Assembly: GCF_001425825.1 (NCBI RefSeq)
Contig: NZ_LMDM01000012.1
Location: 145,582-209,581 of the forward strand
Direction: 5' to 3'
DNA length: 64,000 nt
Source: Rhizobacter sp. Root1238
GTDB taxonomy: Bacteria; Pseudomonadota; Gammaproteobacteria; Burkholderiales; Burkholderiaceae_C
Both the position numbers and the translations under genes were made by a program. Shown here in pieces: positions 16,617-25,519 of this stretch (within the stretch, counting starts at the first letter, position 1; every line of letters starts with the position of its first letter). The notes beneath the pieces are model-generated. The model was not told where the DNA came from and made no database searches. It was given only the letters and a program-made list of their open reading frames with translations.

Positions 16617-17331
16617 GGCGGAACTCCTGCTCGATGTCCCAGGCCTCGAGCTGCACGCGGCGGTTCAGGTACATCGCGAAACCGGCGCCGACGTAGAACG
16701 GCTCCAGCATCAGCACCACCAGCGCATAGCCGCTGGCGGTCGCGAACGAGGCCGACAGGCTGCCGCCGGTGAACCAGTCCCAGGCCTGGCTGCGCAGCCC
16801 CTCGGGCAGCAGCAGCGCGATGAACGCCATCAGCCCGATGCCGAGGAAGGCTTCGGCATGCGCGAACGCCAGGTGCATCATCCCGGCCGGCCCGCGCTGC
16901 GCGCGCAGCATCAGCGCGCGCCGCTGGCGCCGTGCCTTGCCGCGCTGGCCTTCGAGCTGGTAGATCGGCTGCGTGTACGAGCGCCACGGCGACAGCCGCC
17001 GCCACAGCAGGCTGCCGAACCATTGCCCCCACCAGACCTCGCGCTGCGCGCGCCACAGGTCGGCGAAGCGGGTCGACTGGCCGAAGGCCGCGCGCGACAG
17101 CACGAACAGCACGCTGCGGTCGATCCACGGCTTGAACCAGAAGATCAGCACGCTCGGCAGCCAGCTCGCGATCTCGACGCTGGACAGCGCGAGCACGAAC
17201 ACCGCGGCGAACACCGGCGTGCAGGTCAGCCACACCGAACGCGCGTGGGCCTGCACCAGCCGCACGCCCAGGTCGCCGGCCTCGTGCATCGGGCGCGGGC
17301 GCAGCTCGACCGCGATCGCATCAACCTGCAT
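16606..17331 (-). CDS. Multi-spanning membrane protein of the MoxR operon
   Basis: A 241-residue protein with about four hydrophobic segments: VFAAVFVLALSSVEIASWL (about residue 40), WLPSVLIFWFK, FLGIGLMAFIALLLPEG (about 170) and ASGYALVVLMLEPFYVGAGF (about 205). A long basic loop (QRGKARRQRRALMLRAQRG) lies between them. I assign no function. It overlaps both neighbours by 11 bases and is found between SpoIIM-like and DUF4129 genes in comparable clusters, so it probably belongs to the same membrane complex. Confidence 0.75.
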   Translation of the reverse strand: MQVDAIAVELRPRPMHEAGDLGVRLVQAHARSVWLTCTPVFAAVFVLALSSVEIASWLPSVLIFWFKPWIDRSVLFVLSRAAFGQSTRFADLWRAQREVWWGQWFGSLLWRRLSPWRSYTQPIYQLEGQRGKARRQRRALMLRAQRGPAGMMHLAFAHAEAFLGIGLMAFIALLLPEGLRSQAWDWFTGGSLSASFATASGYALVVLMLEPFYVGAGFAMYLNRRVQLEAWDIEQEFRRAF

Positions 17332-18388
17332 GCGAGCCCTCTTCCGCCATGACCGCGCGGCGCGGCCGCCCCTGCCAGCCCAGGTAGGCGATCACCAGCG
17401 CCCAGCAGGCCGCGCCGACGCCGTACTTGACCTGCGGCGCGACCCAGCGGGCCGACGACCAGAAGGCCTCGACCGCGGCGGCGATCAGCAGGAACGCGAT
17501 CACGCCGTACATCACCACGATGGCATGCGACGACGCATGGCGCAGCGCCTCGAGCCGAGTGCGCCGGCCCGGCGCGAGCAGCGCATGGCCGAGGCGCAGC
17601 CCGGCCGCGCCGGACATCACGATGGCCGTCAGTTCGAAGGCGGAGTGGGTGACGATGAACGAGTAGAAGGCGGTGCCGTGGCCGCGGGCCGTCAGGTAGC
17701 CGCCGACCGCGCCGCCCTGCAGCCCGTTGAAGACCAGGAAGAAGGCGCTGCCGATGCCGCCGAACAGCCCGGCCGCGAAGCACTGGAAGCCGATGCCGAT
17801 GTTGTGCTGGATGTAGTAGCCGAACATCTGCCAGTCGGTCTCGGCGCTGCGCGGCTTGCCGATCGGCTCGGCGCCGGGGCCGTACATCTGGTCGAAGTTG
17901 CGCACCTGGTCGGCGCTCATCAGGTGCAGCACGAAGCCGGGGTCGCGCCAGCAGGCCCAGCCGACCAGCAGCGTCGGCAGCACGAACAGCAGCGCGGCCA
18001 CCAGCAGGTAGCCGCGGTGCGCGCGCACGCTCTGCGGGATGTCGACCAGCAGCAGCCGGCGCAGCCGCCCGATGCCGAAGCCGGGTTCGTGGCGGCGGTA
18101 GATCAGCTGGTGCGCGCGGTGCGTCAGCTGTTCGAGGCGCTGCGTCAGGCCGATCGGGTAGGCGCGGGCCTGCGCCAGCGCGAGGTGCTCGCAGGCGCGG
18201 CGGTACAGCACGCTGAGGCGGGCGCCGTCGACGACGCCGGGCCGGGCCTTGCTGCGCTCCTGTCGCGCCTTCTTGCCGTCGGTCTTGTCGGCCTTTTTTC
18301 GCGGCCGCGTGCCCTCCGCCCGCTCCAGCAGGGCCTGCAACTCGTCCCACAGCGGCGCATAGGCGGCCTCGAACTGCAACGGCGTCAT
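17321..18388 (-). CDS. SpoIIM/DUF95-like membrane protein
   Basis: A 355-residue membrane protein of the stage II sporulation protein M family. The N-terminal half is cytoplasmic and basic, with a Lys/Arg insert (RPRKKADKTDGKKARQERSK). The C-terminal half has five or six helices, including LLVAALLFVLPTLLVGWAC, the conserved NIGIGFQCFAAGLFGGIGS and LVFNGLQGGAVGG, and FIVTHSAFELTAIVMSGAAG, all characteristic of SpoIIM. In non-sporulating bacteria the gene travels with RDD and MoxR genes; its role is unknown. The ATG at 18388 overlaps the RDD stop (ATGA), and the much longer upstream frame is not coding. Confidence 0.86.
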   Translation of the reverse strand: MTPLQFEAAYAPLWDELQALLERAEGTRPRKKADKTDGKKARQERSKARPGVVDGARLSVLYRRACEHLALAQARAYPIGLTQRLEQLTHRAHQLIYRRHEPGFGIGRLRRLLLVDIPQSVRAHRGYLLVAALLFVLPTLLVGWACWRDPGFVLHLMSADQVRNFDQMYGPGAEPIGKPRSAETDWQMFGYYIQHNIGIGFQCFAAGLFGGIGSAFFLVFNGLQGGAVGGYLTARGHGTAFYSFIVTHSAFELTAIVMSGAAGLRLGHALLAPGRRTRLEALRHASSHAIVVMYGVIAFLLIAAAVEAFWSSARWVAPQVKYGVGAACWALVIAYLGWQGRPRRAVMAEEGSHAG

Positions 18389-19098
18389 CGGGCGGCATCC
18401 CCGCGGTGGCCGAGCAGCCAGTGCGCGACGCCGAGCAGGCGCTGCGTCGCATCGGCCGGCGCGGCCCCGGCGCCGTCGGCATCGGTCGCCGAGCGGGCGA
18501 GGGTGGCCAGCTCGTCGAAGCGGGCCGGCGTGAGCCGCGCGCCGCGCATCGCCCAGTTGACGATCGCGGCCTGCTCGCGCAGCGCGAGCGGCCGCGCCGG
18601 CGCGCGCGGCGGTGCGTCGGGCAGCGCGCCGTGCAGCTCGACGCTGCCGGCATGCACCACCAGCGTGCCGGCCGCCATGTCGCCCAGGCGCTTGAAATCG
18701 GGTCGCCACAGCATGGCCAGCACGCCGAAGCCGTACAACAGCGGCATGAAGTCGGCCGCGCGCAGCAGGTTGCGGATGATCGATGCGGCCGGCGTCACCG
18801 GCAGGCCGGAGTCCATCACCACCCGCAGCCCCAGCATGCGCTTGCCCGGCGTCGCGCCGGCCAGCGCCAGCTCGAACGCCACCGGGTAGAACCATTCGAG
18901 CAGGAAATAGACCATCAGCTGCAGCCCGGCGCCCAGGCCGCCGCCGAGCCCGAGCAACGCCGACAGCACCAGGAACAGCACGATGCGGATGCCGAAATCG
19001 GCGGCGAACGCCAGCACGCGCGGCACCAGCCCGGCCGGTCTCAGCGACAGCGCGATGCCTTCCGGTGTCTCGGCAGTGGTCAGCGTATCCAGGGACAC
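18385..19098 (-). CDS. RDD-domain membrane protein, first gene of the MoxR operon
   Basis: A 237-residue RDD-family membrane protein. After a short N-terminus comes RPAGLVPRVLAFAADFGIRI, where the R...D pair gives the family its name, two further helices, and ATPGKRMLGLRVVMDSG plus ASIIRNLLRAADFMP, followed by a cytoplasmic tail with no known motif. RDD proteins are probable transporters or membrane partners. The GTG at 19098 was chosen as the most downstream start before the RDD core; the start is uncertain, with no strong ribosome site. It heads the run of genes to 12114, with its promoter probably in the 107-bp gap shared with the divergent oxidase gene. Confidence 0.83.
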   Translation of the reverse strand: MSLDTLTTAETPEGIALSLRPAGLVPRVLAFAADFGIRIVLFLVLSALLGLGGGLGAGLQLMVYFLLEWFYPVAFELALAGATPGKRMLGLRVVMDSGLPVTPAASIIRNLLRAADFMPLLYGFGVLAMLWRPDFKRLGDMAAGTLVVHAGSVELHGALPDAPPRAPARPLALREQAAIVNWAMRGARLTPARFDELATLARSATDADGAGAAPADATQRLLGVAHWLLGHRGDAAR

Positions 19099-19205
19099 GG
19101 AAGCGTTCGGTGGTGAGGTCGCAGATTCTAGGGTCAGCGCGCGCGCTGCGGCGCCGGCCCGGCGCGCGGTGCAGAATCGACGGTCCGTTGTCGGAGGCCC
19201 CCGCC

Positions 19206-20627
19206 ATGAATGCACCCATTCCCGCCCACCTGCTGCCGCAGCTCGATCCGCGGCCGGTTCCTGCCGAGATGGTCGAGGCGCTGAAGGCCCGCTTCGGCGA
19301 GCGCTGCTCCACCGCGCTCGCGGTGCGCGAGCAGCACGGCCGCGACGAATCGCCGTTCGACGTGCCGCCGCCCGAGGTGGTGGTGTACTGCGAGAGCACC
19401 GACGACGTCGCCGCGGTGGTGACGCTGGCCGACCGGCATGCGGTGCCGGTGATCCCCTACGGTGCCGGCTCGTCGCTCGAAGGCCACCTGCTCGCGGTGC
19501 AGGGCGGCGTCAGCATCGACCTGACGCGCATGAACCGCATCCTGTCCGTGCGCCCCGAGGACCTCACCGTCACCGTGCAGGCCGGCGTCACCCGCATGCA
19601 GCTGAACGCCGAGGTCCGCCATGCCGGCCTGTTCTTCCCGATCGACCCCGGCGCCGACGCCACGCTCGGCGGCATGAGCGCCACCCGCGCGAGCGGCACC
19701 AACGCCGTGCGCTACGGCACGATGCGCGACAACGTGCTGGCGCTCACCGTCGTCACGCCGCAGGGCGAGGTGATCCACACCGGCACGCGGGCGCGCAAGT
19801 CGTCGGCCGGCTACGACCTGACGCGGCTGATGGTGGGCAGCGAAGGCACGCTCGGCGTGATGACCGAGATCACGCTGAAGCTGTACCCGCTGCCCGAGGC
19901 GATCTCGGCGGCCACCTGCAGCTTCCCGAGCATCGACGCCGCGGTGCGCACCACCATCCAGCTGATCCAGATGGGCGTGCCGATCGCCCGCTGCGAGCTG
20001 CTCGACGCCAACGCGGTGCGCGCGGTGAACCGGCACGACAAGCTGACGCTGCCCGAATCGCCGCTGCTGCTGATGGAGTTCCACGGCAGCGAGGCGAGCG
20101 TGGCCGAGCAGGCCGCGACGGTGCAGGAGATCGCCAGCGAGTTCGGCGGCGAAGGCTTCCAGTGGGCGACCACGCCGGAAGAGCGCACGAAGCTGTGGAC
20201 GGCGCGCCACCGCGCGTACTTCGCCGGGCTGCAGATGAAGCCCGGCAGCCGCACCGTGACCACCGACACCTGCGTGCCGATCTCGCGGCTGGCCGAGTGC
20301 ATCAACGACAGCGTCGCCGAGGTCGAGGCCTCGGGGCTGATGTACTACATCGTCGGACATGTCGGCGACGGCAACTTCCACCTTGCGTACCTGATCGACC
20401 CCGACAAGCCGCAAGAGCGCGAGACCGCCGAGCGGCTGAACCTGCAGCTGGTGCAGCGCGCGCTGCGGCTCGACGGCACCTGCACCGGCGAGCACGGCAT
20501 CGGGCTGCACAAGATGGGCTTCCTGGTCAGCGAGGCCGGTGCCGGCGCGGTCGACATGATGCGCAGCGTCAAGCGCGCGCTCGATCCGAAGAACATCATG
20601 AACCCCGGCAAGATCTTTTCGCTGTGA
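19206..20627 (+). CDS. FAD-linked oxidase, D-lactate/glycolate dehydrogenase family
   Basis: A 473-residue flavoprotein of the GlcD/Dld2 group, which oxidises 2-hydroxyacids such as D-lactate or glycolate. The PCMH FAD-binding domain has VIPYGAGSSLEGH, VQAGVTRMQLN, FFPIDPGADATLGGMSATRASGTNA and LMVGSEGTLGVMTEITLKLYP. The C-terminal cap has DTCVPISRLA, YIVGHVGDGNFHL (metal-binding His residues) and CTGEHGIGLHKMGFL. All are intact. It closely resembles D-lactate dehydrogenase (cytochrome) enzymes. There is no iron-sulfur partner (GlcF) nearby. The ATG at 19206 follows GGAGG-like GGAGGCC. A peptide ABC transporter begins 16 bases downstream, so the genes may share a transcript without obvious metabolic linkage. 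Confidence 0.9.
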   Translation: MNAPIPAHLLPQLDPRPVPAEMVEALKARFGERCSTALAVREQHGRDESPFDVPPPEVVVYCESTDDVAAVVTLADRHAVPVIPYGAGSSLEGHLLAVQGGVSIDLTRMNRILSVRPEDLTVTVQAGVTRMQLNAEVRHAGLFFPIDPGADATLGGMSATRASGTNAVRYGTMRDNVLALTVVTPQGEVIHTGTRARKSSAGYDLTRLMVGSEGTLGVMTEITLKLYPLPEAISAATCSFPSIDAAVRTTIQLIQMGVPIARCELLDANAVRAVNRHDKLTLPESPLLLMEFHGSEASVAEQAATVQEIASEFGGEGFQWATTPEERTKLWTARHRAYFAGLQMKPGSRTVTTDTCVPISRLAECINDSVAEVEASGLMYYIVGHVGDGNFHLAYLIDPDKPQERETAERLNLQLVQRALRLDGTCTGEHGIGLHKMGFLVSEAGAGAVDMMRSVKRALDPKNIMNPGKIFSL

Positions 20628-20643
20628 GACCGCGGCCATCGGC

Positions 20644-21588
20644 GTGTTCCTGATCCGGCGCGGCGCCGCGTTCGTCGCCACGCTGCTGGCGGCCTCGGCG
20701 CTGATCTTCGCGGTGCTCGCGCTGCTGCCGGGCAGCGCGGTCGACGTGCGGCTGGAGACCGGCGCGACGCCGGAGGCCGCCGCGGCGCTGGCGCAGCAGC
20801 TCGGGCTCGACCAGCCGCCGCTCGCGCGCTATGGCCGCTGGCTGCGCGGCCTCGCGAGCGGCGACCTGGGCCGCAGCGTCGCCTACGACGCGCCGATCGC
20901 CGAGCTGCTGGCCGAGCGGCTGCTCGTCACGGTGCCGCTGGCGCTGATCGCGATGGCCCTCACGGTCGTGCTCGCGCTCGCGCTCGGCGTGTTCGCCGCG
21001 TCGCGGCACCGCCGGCTGGGCGATGCCGGCGTGATGGCCGCGAGCCAGCTCGGCATGGCGGTGCCGAACTTCTGGCTCGCGATCCTGCTGATCGGGGTGT
21101 TCGCGGTGAAGCTGCAGTGGTTCCCGGCTGGTGGCTTCGACGGCTGGGCCGACGACCCGGCCGCCGCGCTGCGTTCGCTGCTGCTGCCGGCCATTGCGCT
21201 GGCCGCGGTGCAGGTCGCGATCCTCGCGCGCGTGACGCGCAGCGCGGTGCTCGAGGTGATGCGCGAGGACTTCGTGCGCAGCGCCCGCGCGCAGGGCCTG
21301 GGCCGGCGCGCGGTGCTGTGGCGCCATGTGCTGCGCAACGCGCTGGTGCCGGTGCTGACGGTGATGGGGCTGCAGTTCGCGAACCTGCTGACCGGCGCGA
21401 TCGTCGTCGAGAAGGTGTTTGCGTTGCCGGGACTCGGGCTGCTGGTGTTCCAGGCGATCGCGAACCGCGACCTCGCGGTGGTGCAGAACGTCGTGATGCT
21501 GTTCGCCGGCGCGGTGATCGCGATCAACTTCGCGGTCGACCTGCTGCTGGTGGCCGTCGACCCGCGGCTGAAGGCGGTGCACCGGTGA
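20644..21588 (+). CDS. Peptide/nickel ABC transporter permease, DppB/OppB family
   Basis: A 314-residue permease starting at GTG 20644. It has an N-terminal helix (GAAFVATLLAASALIFAVLALLPG by pattern), the conserved RYGRWLRGLASGDLGRS periplasmic segment, and five further helices. The EAA-type cytoplasmic loop REDFVRSARAQGLGRRAV is near residue 205, followed by HVLRNALVPVLTVMGLQ. It forms an inner-membrane heterodimer with the next gene product to import oligopeptides, dipeptides or similar solutes. It lies 16 bases after the oxidase gene and overlaps the next gene at GTGA. No ribosome site is obvious, so coupling to the oxidase is possible. Confidence 0.9.
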   Translation: MFLIRRGAAFVATLLAASALIFAVLALLPGSAVDVRLETGATPEAAAALAQQLGLDQPPLARYGRWLRGLASGDLGRSVAYDAPIAELLAERLLVTVPLALIAMALTVVLALALGVFAASRHRRLGDAGVMAASQLGMAVPNFWLAILLIGVFAVKLQWFPAGGFDGWADDPAAALRSLLLPAIALAAVQVAILARVTRSAVLEVMREDFVRSARAQGLGRRAVLWRHVLRNALVPVLTVMGLQFANLLTGAIVVEKVFALPGLGLLVFQAIANRDLAVVQNVVMLFAGAVIAINFAVDLLLVAVDPRLKAVHR

Positions 21589-22424
21589 GCGGGGCGATGA
21601 CGACGGCGATGCGCCGCCACCCGAGCTTCGTCGCCGGCTGCGGGCTGGTGGGGCTGTGGCTCGCCGCGGTGCTGTTGTCGCTCGCGTGGACGCCGTACCC
21701 GCCGACCGAGATCGACGTGCCGAACCGGCTGCTGCTGCCGTCGGCCGCGCACTGGCTGGGCACCGACAGCCTGGGGCGCGACATCGCGTCGCTGCTGATC
21801 GTCGGCGCGCGCACCTCGCTGCTGGTGGGCGTCGCGGCGGTCGGGCTGGGCGCGCTGCTCGGCACCGCGATCGGCGTGCTCGGCGCTGCACGCCGCGGCT
21901 GGCTCGATGCGCTGCTGATGCGCGCCGCCGACTTCAGCTTCGCGTTCCCGGCGCTGCTGACCGCGATGATGCTGGCCGCGCTGGCCGGCCCGGGCGCCGC
22001 CACCGCGGTGGCGGCGATCGCGGTCTTCAACGCCGCGGTGTTCGCGCGCATCAGCCGCTCGGCGGCCGGTGCGGTCTGGTCGCGCGACTTCGTGCTGGCC
22101 GCGCGCGCCTGCGGCCGCGACCGCTGGCAGATCACCCTCGACCATGTGCTGCCGAACATTGCGGCGCCGCTGATCGTGCAGGCGACGATCCAGTTCGCGG
22201 TCGCGATCCTCGCCGAGGCGGCGCTGAGCTACCTCGGCCTGGGCGTGCGGCCGCCGCAGCCGAGCTGGGGTCGCATGCTGAACGAGGCGCAGGAGATGAT
22301 GTTCCAGGCGCCGCAGCTGGCGCTGTACCCGGGCATCGCAATCGCGCTCGCGGTGCTGGGCCTCAACCTGGTGGGCGACGGGCTGCGCGACCTGCTGGAC
22401 CCGCGGCTGGTGACGGAGCGCTGA
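21585..22424 (+). CDS. Peptide/nickel ABC transporter permease, DppC/OppC family
   Basis: A 279-residue OppC-like permease. The typical HWLGTDSLGRDIASLLIVGARTSLLVG region (by family pattern: GTDSLGRD near residue 65) is followed by five helices and the EAA loop SRDFVLAARACGRDRWQI near residue 170, with the ending LNLVGDGLRDLLDPR that marks the family. The start is taken as GTG 21585, which overlaps the dppB stop; ATG 21597 or 21609 are alternatives that would shorten the polar N-terminus. It partners DppB and the ATPase encoded next. No binding-protein gene is in the cluster. Confidence 0.9.
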   Translation: MSGAMTTAMRRHPSFVAGCGLVGLWLAAVLLSLAWTPYPPTEIDVPNRLLLPSAAHWLGTDSLGRDIASLLIVGARTSLLVGVAAVGLGALLGTAIGVLGAARRGWLDALLMRAADFSFAFPALLTAMMLAALAGPGAATAVAAIAVFNAAVFARISRSAAGAVWSRDFVLAARACGRDRWQITLDHVLPNIAAPLIVQATIQFAVAILAEAALSYLGLGVRPPQPSWGRMLNEAQEMMFQAPQLALYPGIAIALAVLGLNLVGDGLRDLLDPRLVTER

Positions 22425-23413
22425 TGGCCGACCCGCTGCTCCAGGTGCGCGACCTGCGGGTCAGCCTGCCGTCGGCGCGCGGGCCGGTGGACGCGGTGCG
22501 CGGGGTCGACCTGGACCTGGCGCGCGGCTGCACGCTCGGGCTGATCGGCGAGAGCGGCTGCGGCAAGTCGATGACCGCGCTGGCGCTGATGGGCCTGCTG
22601 CCCGATGCGGCGCGTGCGAGCGGCAGCATCCGCTTCGACGGGCAGGAGCTGGTCGGCCTGGACGATGCGGCGATGTGCCGCCTGCGCGGCCGGCGCATCG
22701 CGATGGTGTTCCAGGAGCCGATGACGGCGCTCGATCCGCTGCAGCCGCTGTGGCGCACGGTGTCGGAACCCTTGCGCGTGCACCGTGGCCTGGATGCGCG
22801 CGGCGCCCGCGCCGAAGCGCTGCGCCTGCTCGACCGCGTGCAGCTGCCGCAGGCCGCGCAGCGGCTCGACGCGCGCCCGCACCAGCTGTCGGGCGGGCAG
22901 CGGCAGCGCGTGATGATCGCGACGGCGCTGGCCTGCGGGCCGGAGCTGCTGATCGCCGACGAGCCGACGACCGCGCTGGATGCGACGCTGCAGCGCGAGA
23001 TCCTGTCGCTGATCGGCACCCTGGTCGCCGACGGCGGCATGGCCTTGCTGCTGATCTCGCACGACCTCGACCTGATGGCACGCAGCGTCGAGCGGGTGAT
23101 GGTGATGTACGGCGGCACGGTGGTGGAGGAAGGCCCTGGCGCGCAGGTGCTGGCCGCGCCGGCGCATCCGTACACCCGCGGGCTGGTCGGCGCGCGGCCG
23201 CGGCTCGGTGCGTCGCGCGGCACGCGGCTGGCGACGATCCCGGGGCGCGTGCCGGCGCTCGGCGAGTGGCCGGCGGGCTGCCCGTTCGCCGACCGCTGCG
23301 GGTGGGTGGTCGACGCGTGCCGGGCCGGCCTGCCGGCGCCGATGGGCGTCGGCGTGGATCGCGCGGCGCGGTGCATCCGGCTGACATCTGCTCACACGTG
23401 GGACAGCCGGTAA
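22424..23413 (+). CDS. Peptide/nickel ABC transporter ATPase, DppD/OppD family
   Basis: A 329-residue ABC ATPase. Walker A GESGCGKS (near residue 42), Q-loop MVFQEPMTALDPL, signature LSGGQRQRV (near 155), Walker B LLIADEPTTALD and switch His in LISHDLDLMARS. The C-terminal oligopeptide-type extension HPYTRGLVGARP plus CPFADRCGWVVDAC is present, which separates DppD/OppD from other ABC ATPases. The ATG overlaps the dppC stop (TGATG). A DppF partner and a solute-binding protein are missing from the cluster and would have to be encoded elsewhere. Confidence 0.92.
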   Translation: MADPLLQVRDLRVSLPSARGPVDAVRGVDLDLARGCTLGLIGESGCGKSMTALALMGLLPDAARASGSIRFDGQELVGLDDAAMCRLRGRRIAMVFQEPMTALDPLQPLWRTVSEPLRVHRGLDARGARAEALRLLDRVQLPQAAQRLDARPHQLSGGQRQRVMIATALACGPELLIADEPTTALDATLQREILSLIGTLVADGGMALLLISHDLDLMARSVERVMVMYGGTVVEEGPGAQVLAAPAHPYTRGLVGARPRLGASRGTRLATIPGRVPALGEWPAGCPFADRCGWVVDACRAGLPAPMGVGVDRAARCIRLTSAHTWDSR

Positions 23414-23457
23414 CCACGCTTGCATCTCGTGCACAGCCCGCAACCCGACAATCCCGC

Positions 23458-23874
23458 ATGTCCCAAATCCTGATCCTCGCGGGGGCCGCGATCTACGGCG
23501 TGCTCGGCGTGCTGCACCTGGCGTACACCTTCTTCGGCACGAACTTCGATCCGCGCGATGCCAACGTCGCCCGCGCGATGCGCTCGAGCTCGCCGCGCCT
23601 GACGCGCGACACGACGATGTGGAAGGCGTGGATCGGCTTCAATGCCAGCCACAGCCTCGGTGCGATGCTGTTCTCGCTCGTCTACCTGATGCTTGCCGCG
23701 CGGCACATGGACATGCTGCGCCAGTCGCCGACCTTCGTGTGGCTGGCCGGCATCGCGAGCGCCGCCTACGTGGTGCTCTCGCTGCGCTACTGGTTCAGGA
23801 TTCCGCTCGCCGCGACGGCGATCGCGACCAGCTGCTTCGTCGCCGGCTCCCTCACGATGTCAATGGGGTATTGA
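23458..23874 (+). CDS. Small four-helix membrane protein of unknown function
   Basis: A 138-residue protein with four predicted membrane helices (ILILAGAAIYGVLGVLHL, SLGAMLFSLVYLMLAA, FVWLAGIASAAYVVLSL and ATAIATSCFVAGSLTM). The loop DPRDANVARAMRSSSPRLTR and the motif MWKAWIGFNASHS are distinctive; I have seen similar small proteins annotated only as conserved (LIC_13387-like), so no function is claimed. The ATG at 23458 fits the first helix. Its last 23 bases overlap the 3' end of the convergent flavoprotein gene, so the two transcripts would be antisense to each other there. Confidence 0.75.
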   Translation: MSQILILAGAAIYGVLGVLHLAYTFFGTNFDPRDANVARAMRSSSPRLTRDTTMWKAWIGFNASHSLGAMLFSLVYLMLAARHMDMLRQSPTFVWLAGIASAAYVVLSLRYWFRIPLAATAIATSCFVAGSLTMSMGY

Positions 23875-25519
23875 AGGCCTTCGCAATCCGCCGCGCCGCC
23901 TCGTTCCCATGAAAGAACGCCTCTTCGAACACCGAGTACCCCGACAGGTCGGCATGCGCGAACTGCACGCGGCCGTTGCCTGAGGCCAGCGCCGCCAGCG
24001 CAGCGCTGCCGCGCACGCCCGGCAACGGGATGCTCATCGCGTGGCCGTAGCGCATCAGGTCGACGCGCGCCAGCTTGTGCGGCAGGTCGGGGTGCGCTTC
24101 GACCAGCGTCTGCACCACCGCCTGCGACCAGGCCTGCCAGGGCTGGTCGAGCAGGCGTTTGCGCTGCGCCTGCAACTGCGCCTCGTTGTCGCCGCCCAGC
24201 GCCCAGTAGCTTGTCAGCACCGTCGGACCGGGGAAGGGCCGCGTCGCCTGGTGCATCGCGTCGACATACCCGAGCGTGCTGCTGCCGTACAGCACGTTGT
24301 CCCACGACGGCGGCGCGCCGGGCCGGTCGTCCAGCGCGTCCGACAGCTGCAGGTTCGCGACCAGCCACGGCGCGTACCGCATCGCGGCCACCGCCGGCTG
24401 CAGGGCCGCCGGCGGCGTGCGCAGCACGCGGGCCGAGATGAACAGCGGCGTCGCGAGCACCGCCTGCGCCGCGATCCATCGCTCGGTGCGCTGCGCCTTC
24501 GCGTTCCACAGGTCCAGGGTCACCTCGTGCCGGCTTTCGTCGAGCGCCAAGGCGACGCAGCCGTCGTGCAGCCGCCCGGCCAGCGGCGCCGCCAGCCGCT
24601 GCGACAGCCAGGCATTGCCCTCGGGCCAGGTCAGCACGCCGTCGTCGCGCGGAGCGTCGTCGCCCGGCGCGTGGAAGCCGTGCCGGCTCGCGAAGTAGTG
24701 CAGCCCGGCCCAGGCCGACACCTGCGCGGCGCCGGCGCCGTAATCGTCGCGGCAGCAGTAGTCGAGGTACCAGCGCAACGGCGGCGCGGTGATGCCCTGG
24801 TCGTCCAGCCAGCGCGCGAACGTGATGCCGTCGAGCGCCTGCAGCGCCGGTGTCCATGCGGCGCGTGCGGTCGGCAGCGCGAAGCTGCCGGCCGGTCCGG
24901 CCACCGACACCAGCCCGGCAAAGCGGCGGTACTGCGCGAGCGTCGCGGTGCGCTGCGCTTCGGGCAGCGCGGCGATCGGCGGCAGCAGGCCGTCGTGCCA
25001 GTGGCCGTCGATGAAGAGCCGCTCCTGCGGGCTGTGGCACAGGTGGCGCTCGTCCCACACCGTGCGGCCCCCCTCGGTGCGGCGCAAGCCCAGCGAATCG
25101 AGCAGGCCCACCAGTTCGACCGCGTCGTCGCCCGGCACCGGCAGGTAATGCGCGCCGAGCGGGCAGGCCATGCCGCCCATGCGGTGCGCGCGGCTGTTGC
25201 CGCCGGCGGCATCTTCCAGGTCGAACACCTGCACGTCGTCGATGCCGGCCTGTGCCAGCTTGCGAGCACACGACAGCCCGGCGATGCCGGCGCCGACGAT
25301 GATCACCGCCGCGCGCCTGTGCACCGTCGGCTCGGCGAGCGTGCGGCCGCCGTCGCGCAGCCGGTGGCCGCGCTCGTGCTGCGCGCCGACCCATTCGCCG
25401 CCGTACGCCGTCGGGCGCTTCGCCTCGCAGCCGGCGAGACCGGTGAGCGCAGGTGCGGCCAGCGCGGCAGCCGTCGCGGCAAGCAGCGTGCGCCGGTCGC
25501 GGTCGGGCGCCGCCGTCAT
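23852..25519 (-). CDS. Tat-exported amine-oxidase-like flavoprotein
   Basis: A 555-residue FAD-dependent oxidoreductase. The N-terminus DRDRRTLLAATAAALAAPAL has a twin-arginine signal and a Cys at about residue 31 (LTGLAGC), which may be a lipobox. The FAD fold starts with AVIIVGAGIAGLSCARKLA, then VFDLEDAAGGNSRAHRMGG (dinucleotide binding and GG motif), as in flavin amine oxidases and phytoene desaturase-like enzymes. The C-terminus reads GNGRVQFAHADLSGYSVFEEAFFHGNEAARR, the FAD-binding end of the family. Predicted location is periplasmic or lipid-anchored. The start overlaps the aminopropyltransferase stop (ATGA), suggesting a polyamine-related substrate, an inference not proven by sequence. 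Confidence 0.85.
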   Translation of the reverse strand: MTAAPDRDRRTLLAATAAALAAPALTGLAGCEAKRPTAYGGEWVGAQHERGHRLRDGGRTLAEPTVHRRAAVIIVGAGIAGLSCARKLAQAGIDDVQVFDLEDAAGGNSRAHRMGGMACPLGAHYLPVPGDDAVELVGLLDSLGLRRTEGGRTVWDERHLCHSPQERLFIDGHWHDGLLPPIAALPEAQRTATLAQYRRFAGLVSVAGPAGSFALPTARAAWTPALQALDGITFARWLDDQGITAPPLRWYLDYCCRDDYGAGAAQVSAWAGLHYFASRHGFHAPGDDAPRDDGVLTWPEGNAWLSQRLAAPLAGRLHDGCVALALDESRHEVTLDLWNAKAQRTERWIAAQAVLATPLFISARVLRTPPAALQPAVAAMRYAPWLVANLQLSDALDDRPGAPPSWDNVLYGSSTLGYVDAMHQATRPFPGPTVLTSYWALGGDNEAQLQAQRKRLLDQPWQAWSQAVVQTLVEAHPDLPHKLARVDLMRYGHAMSIPLPGVRGSAALAALASGNGRVQFAHADLSGYSVFEEAFFHGNEAARRIAKAFNTPLTS

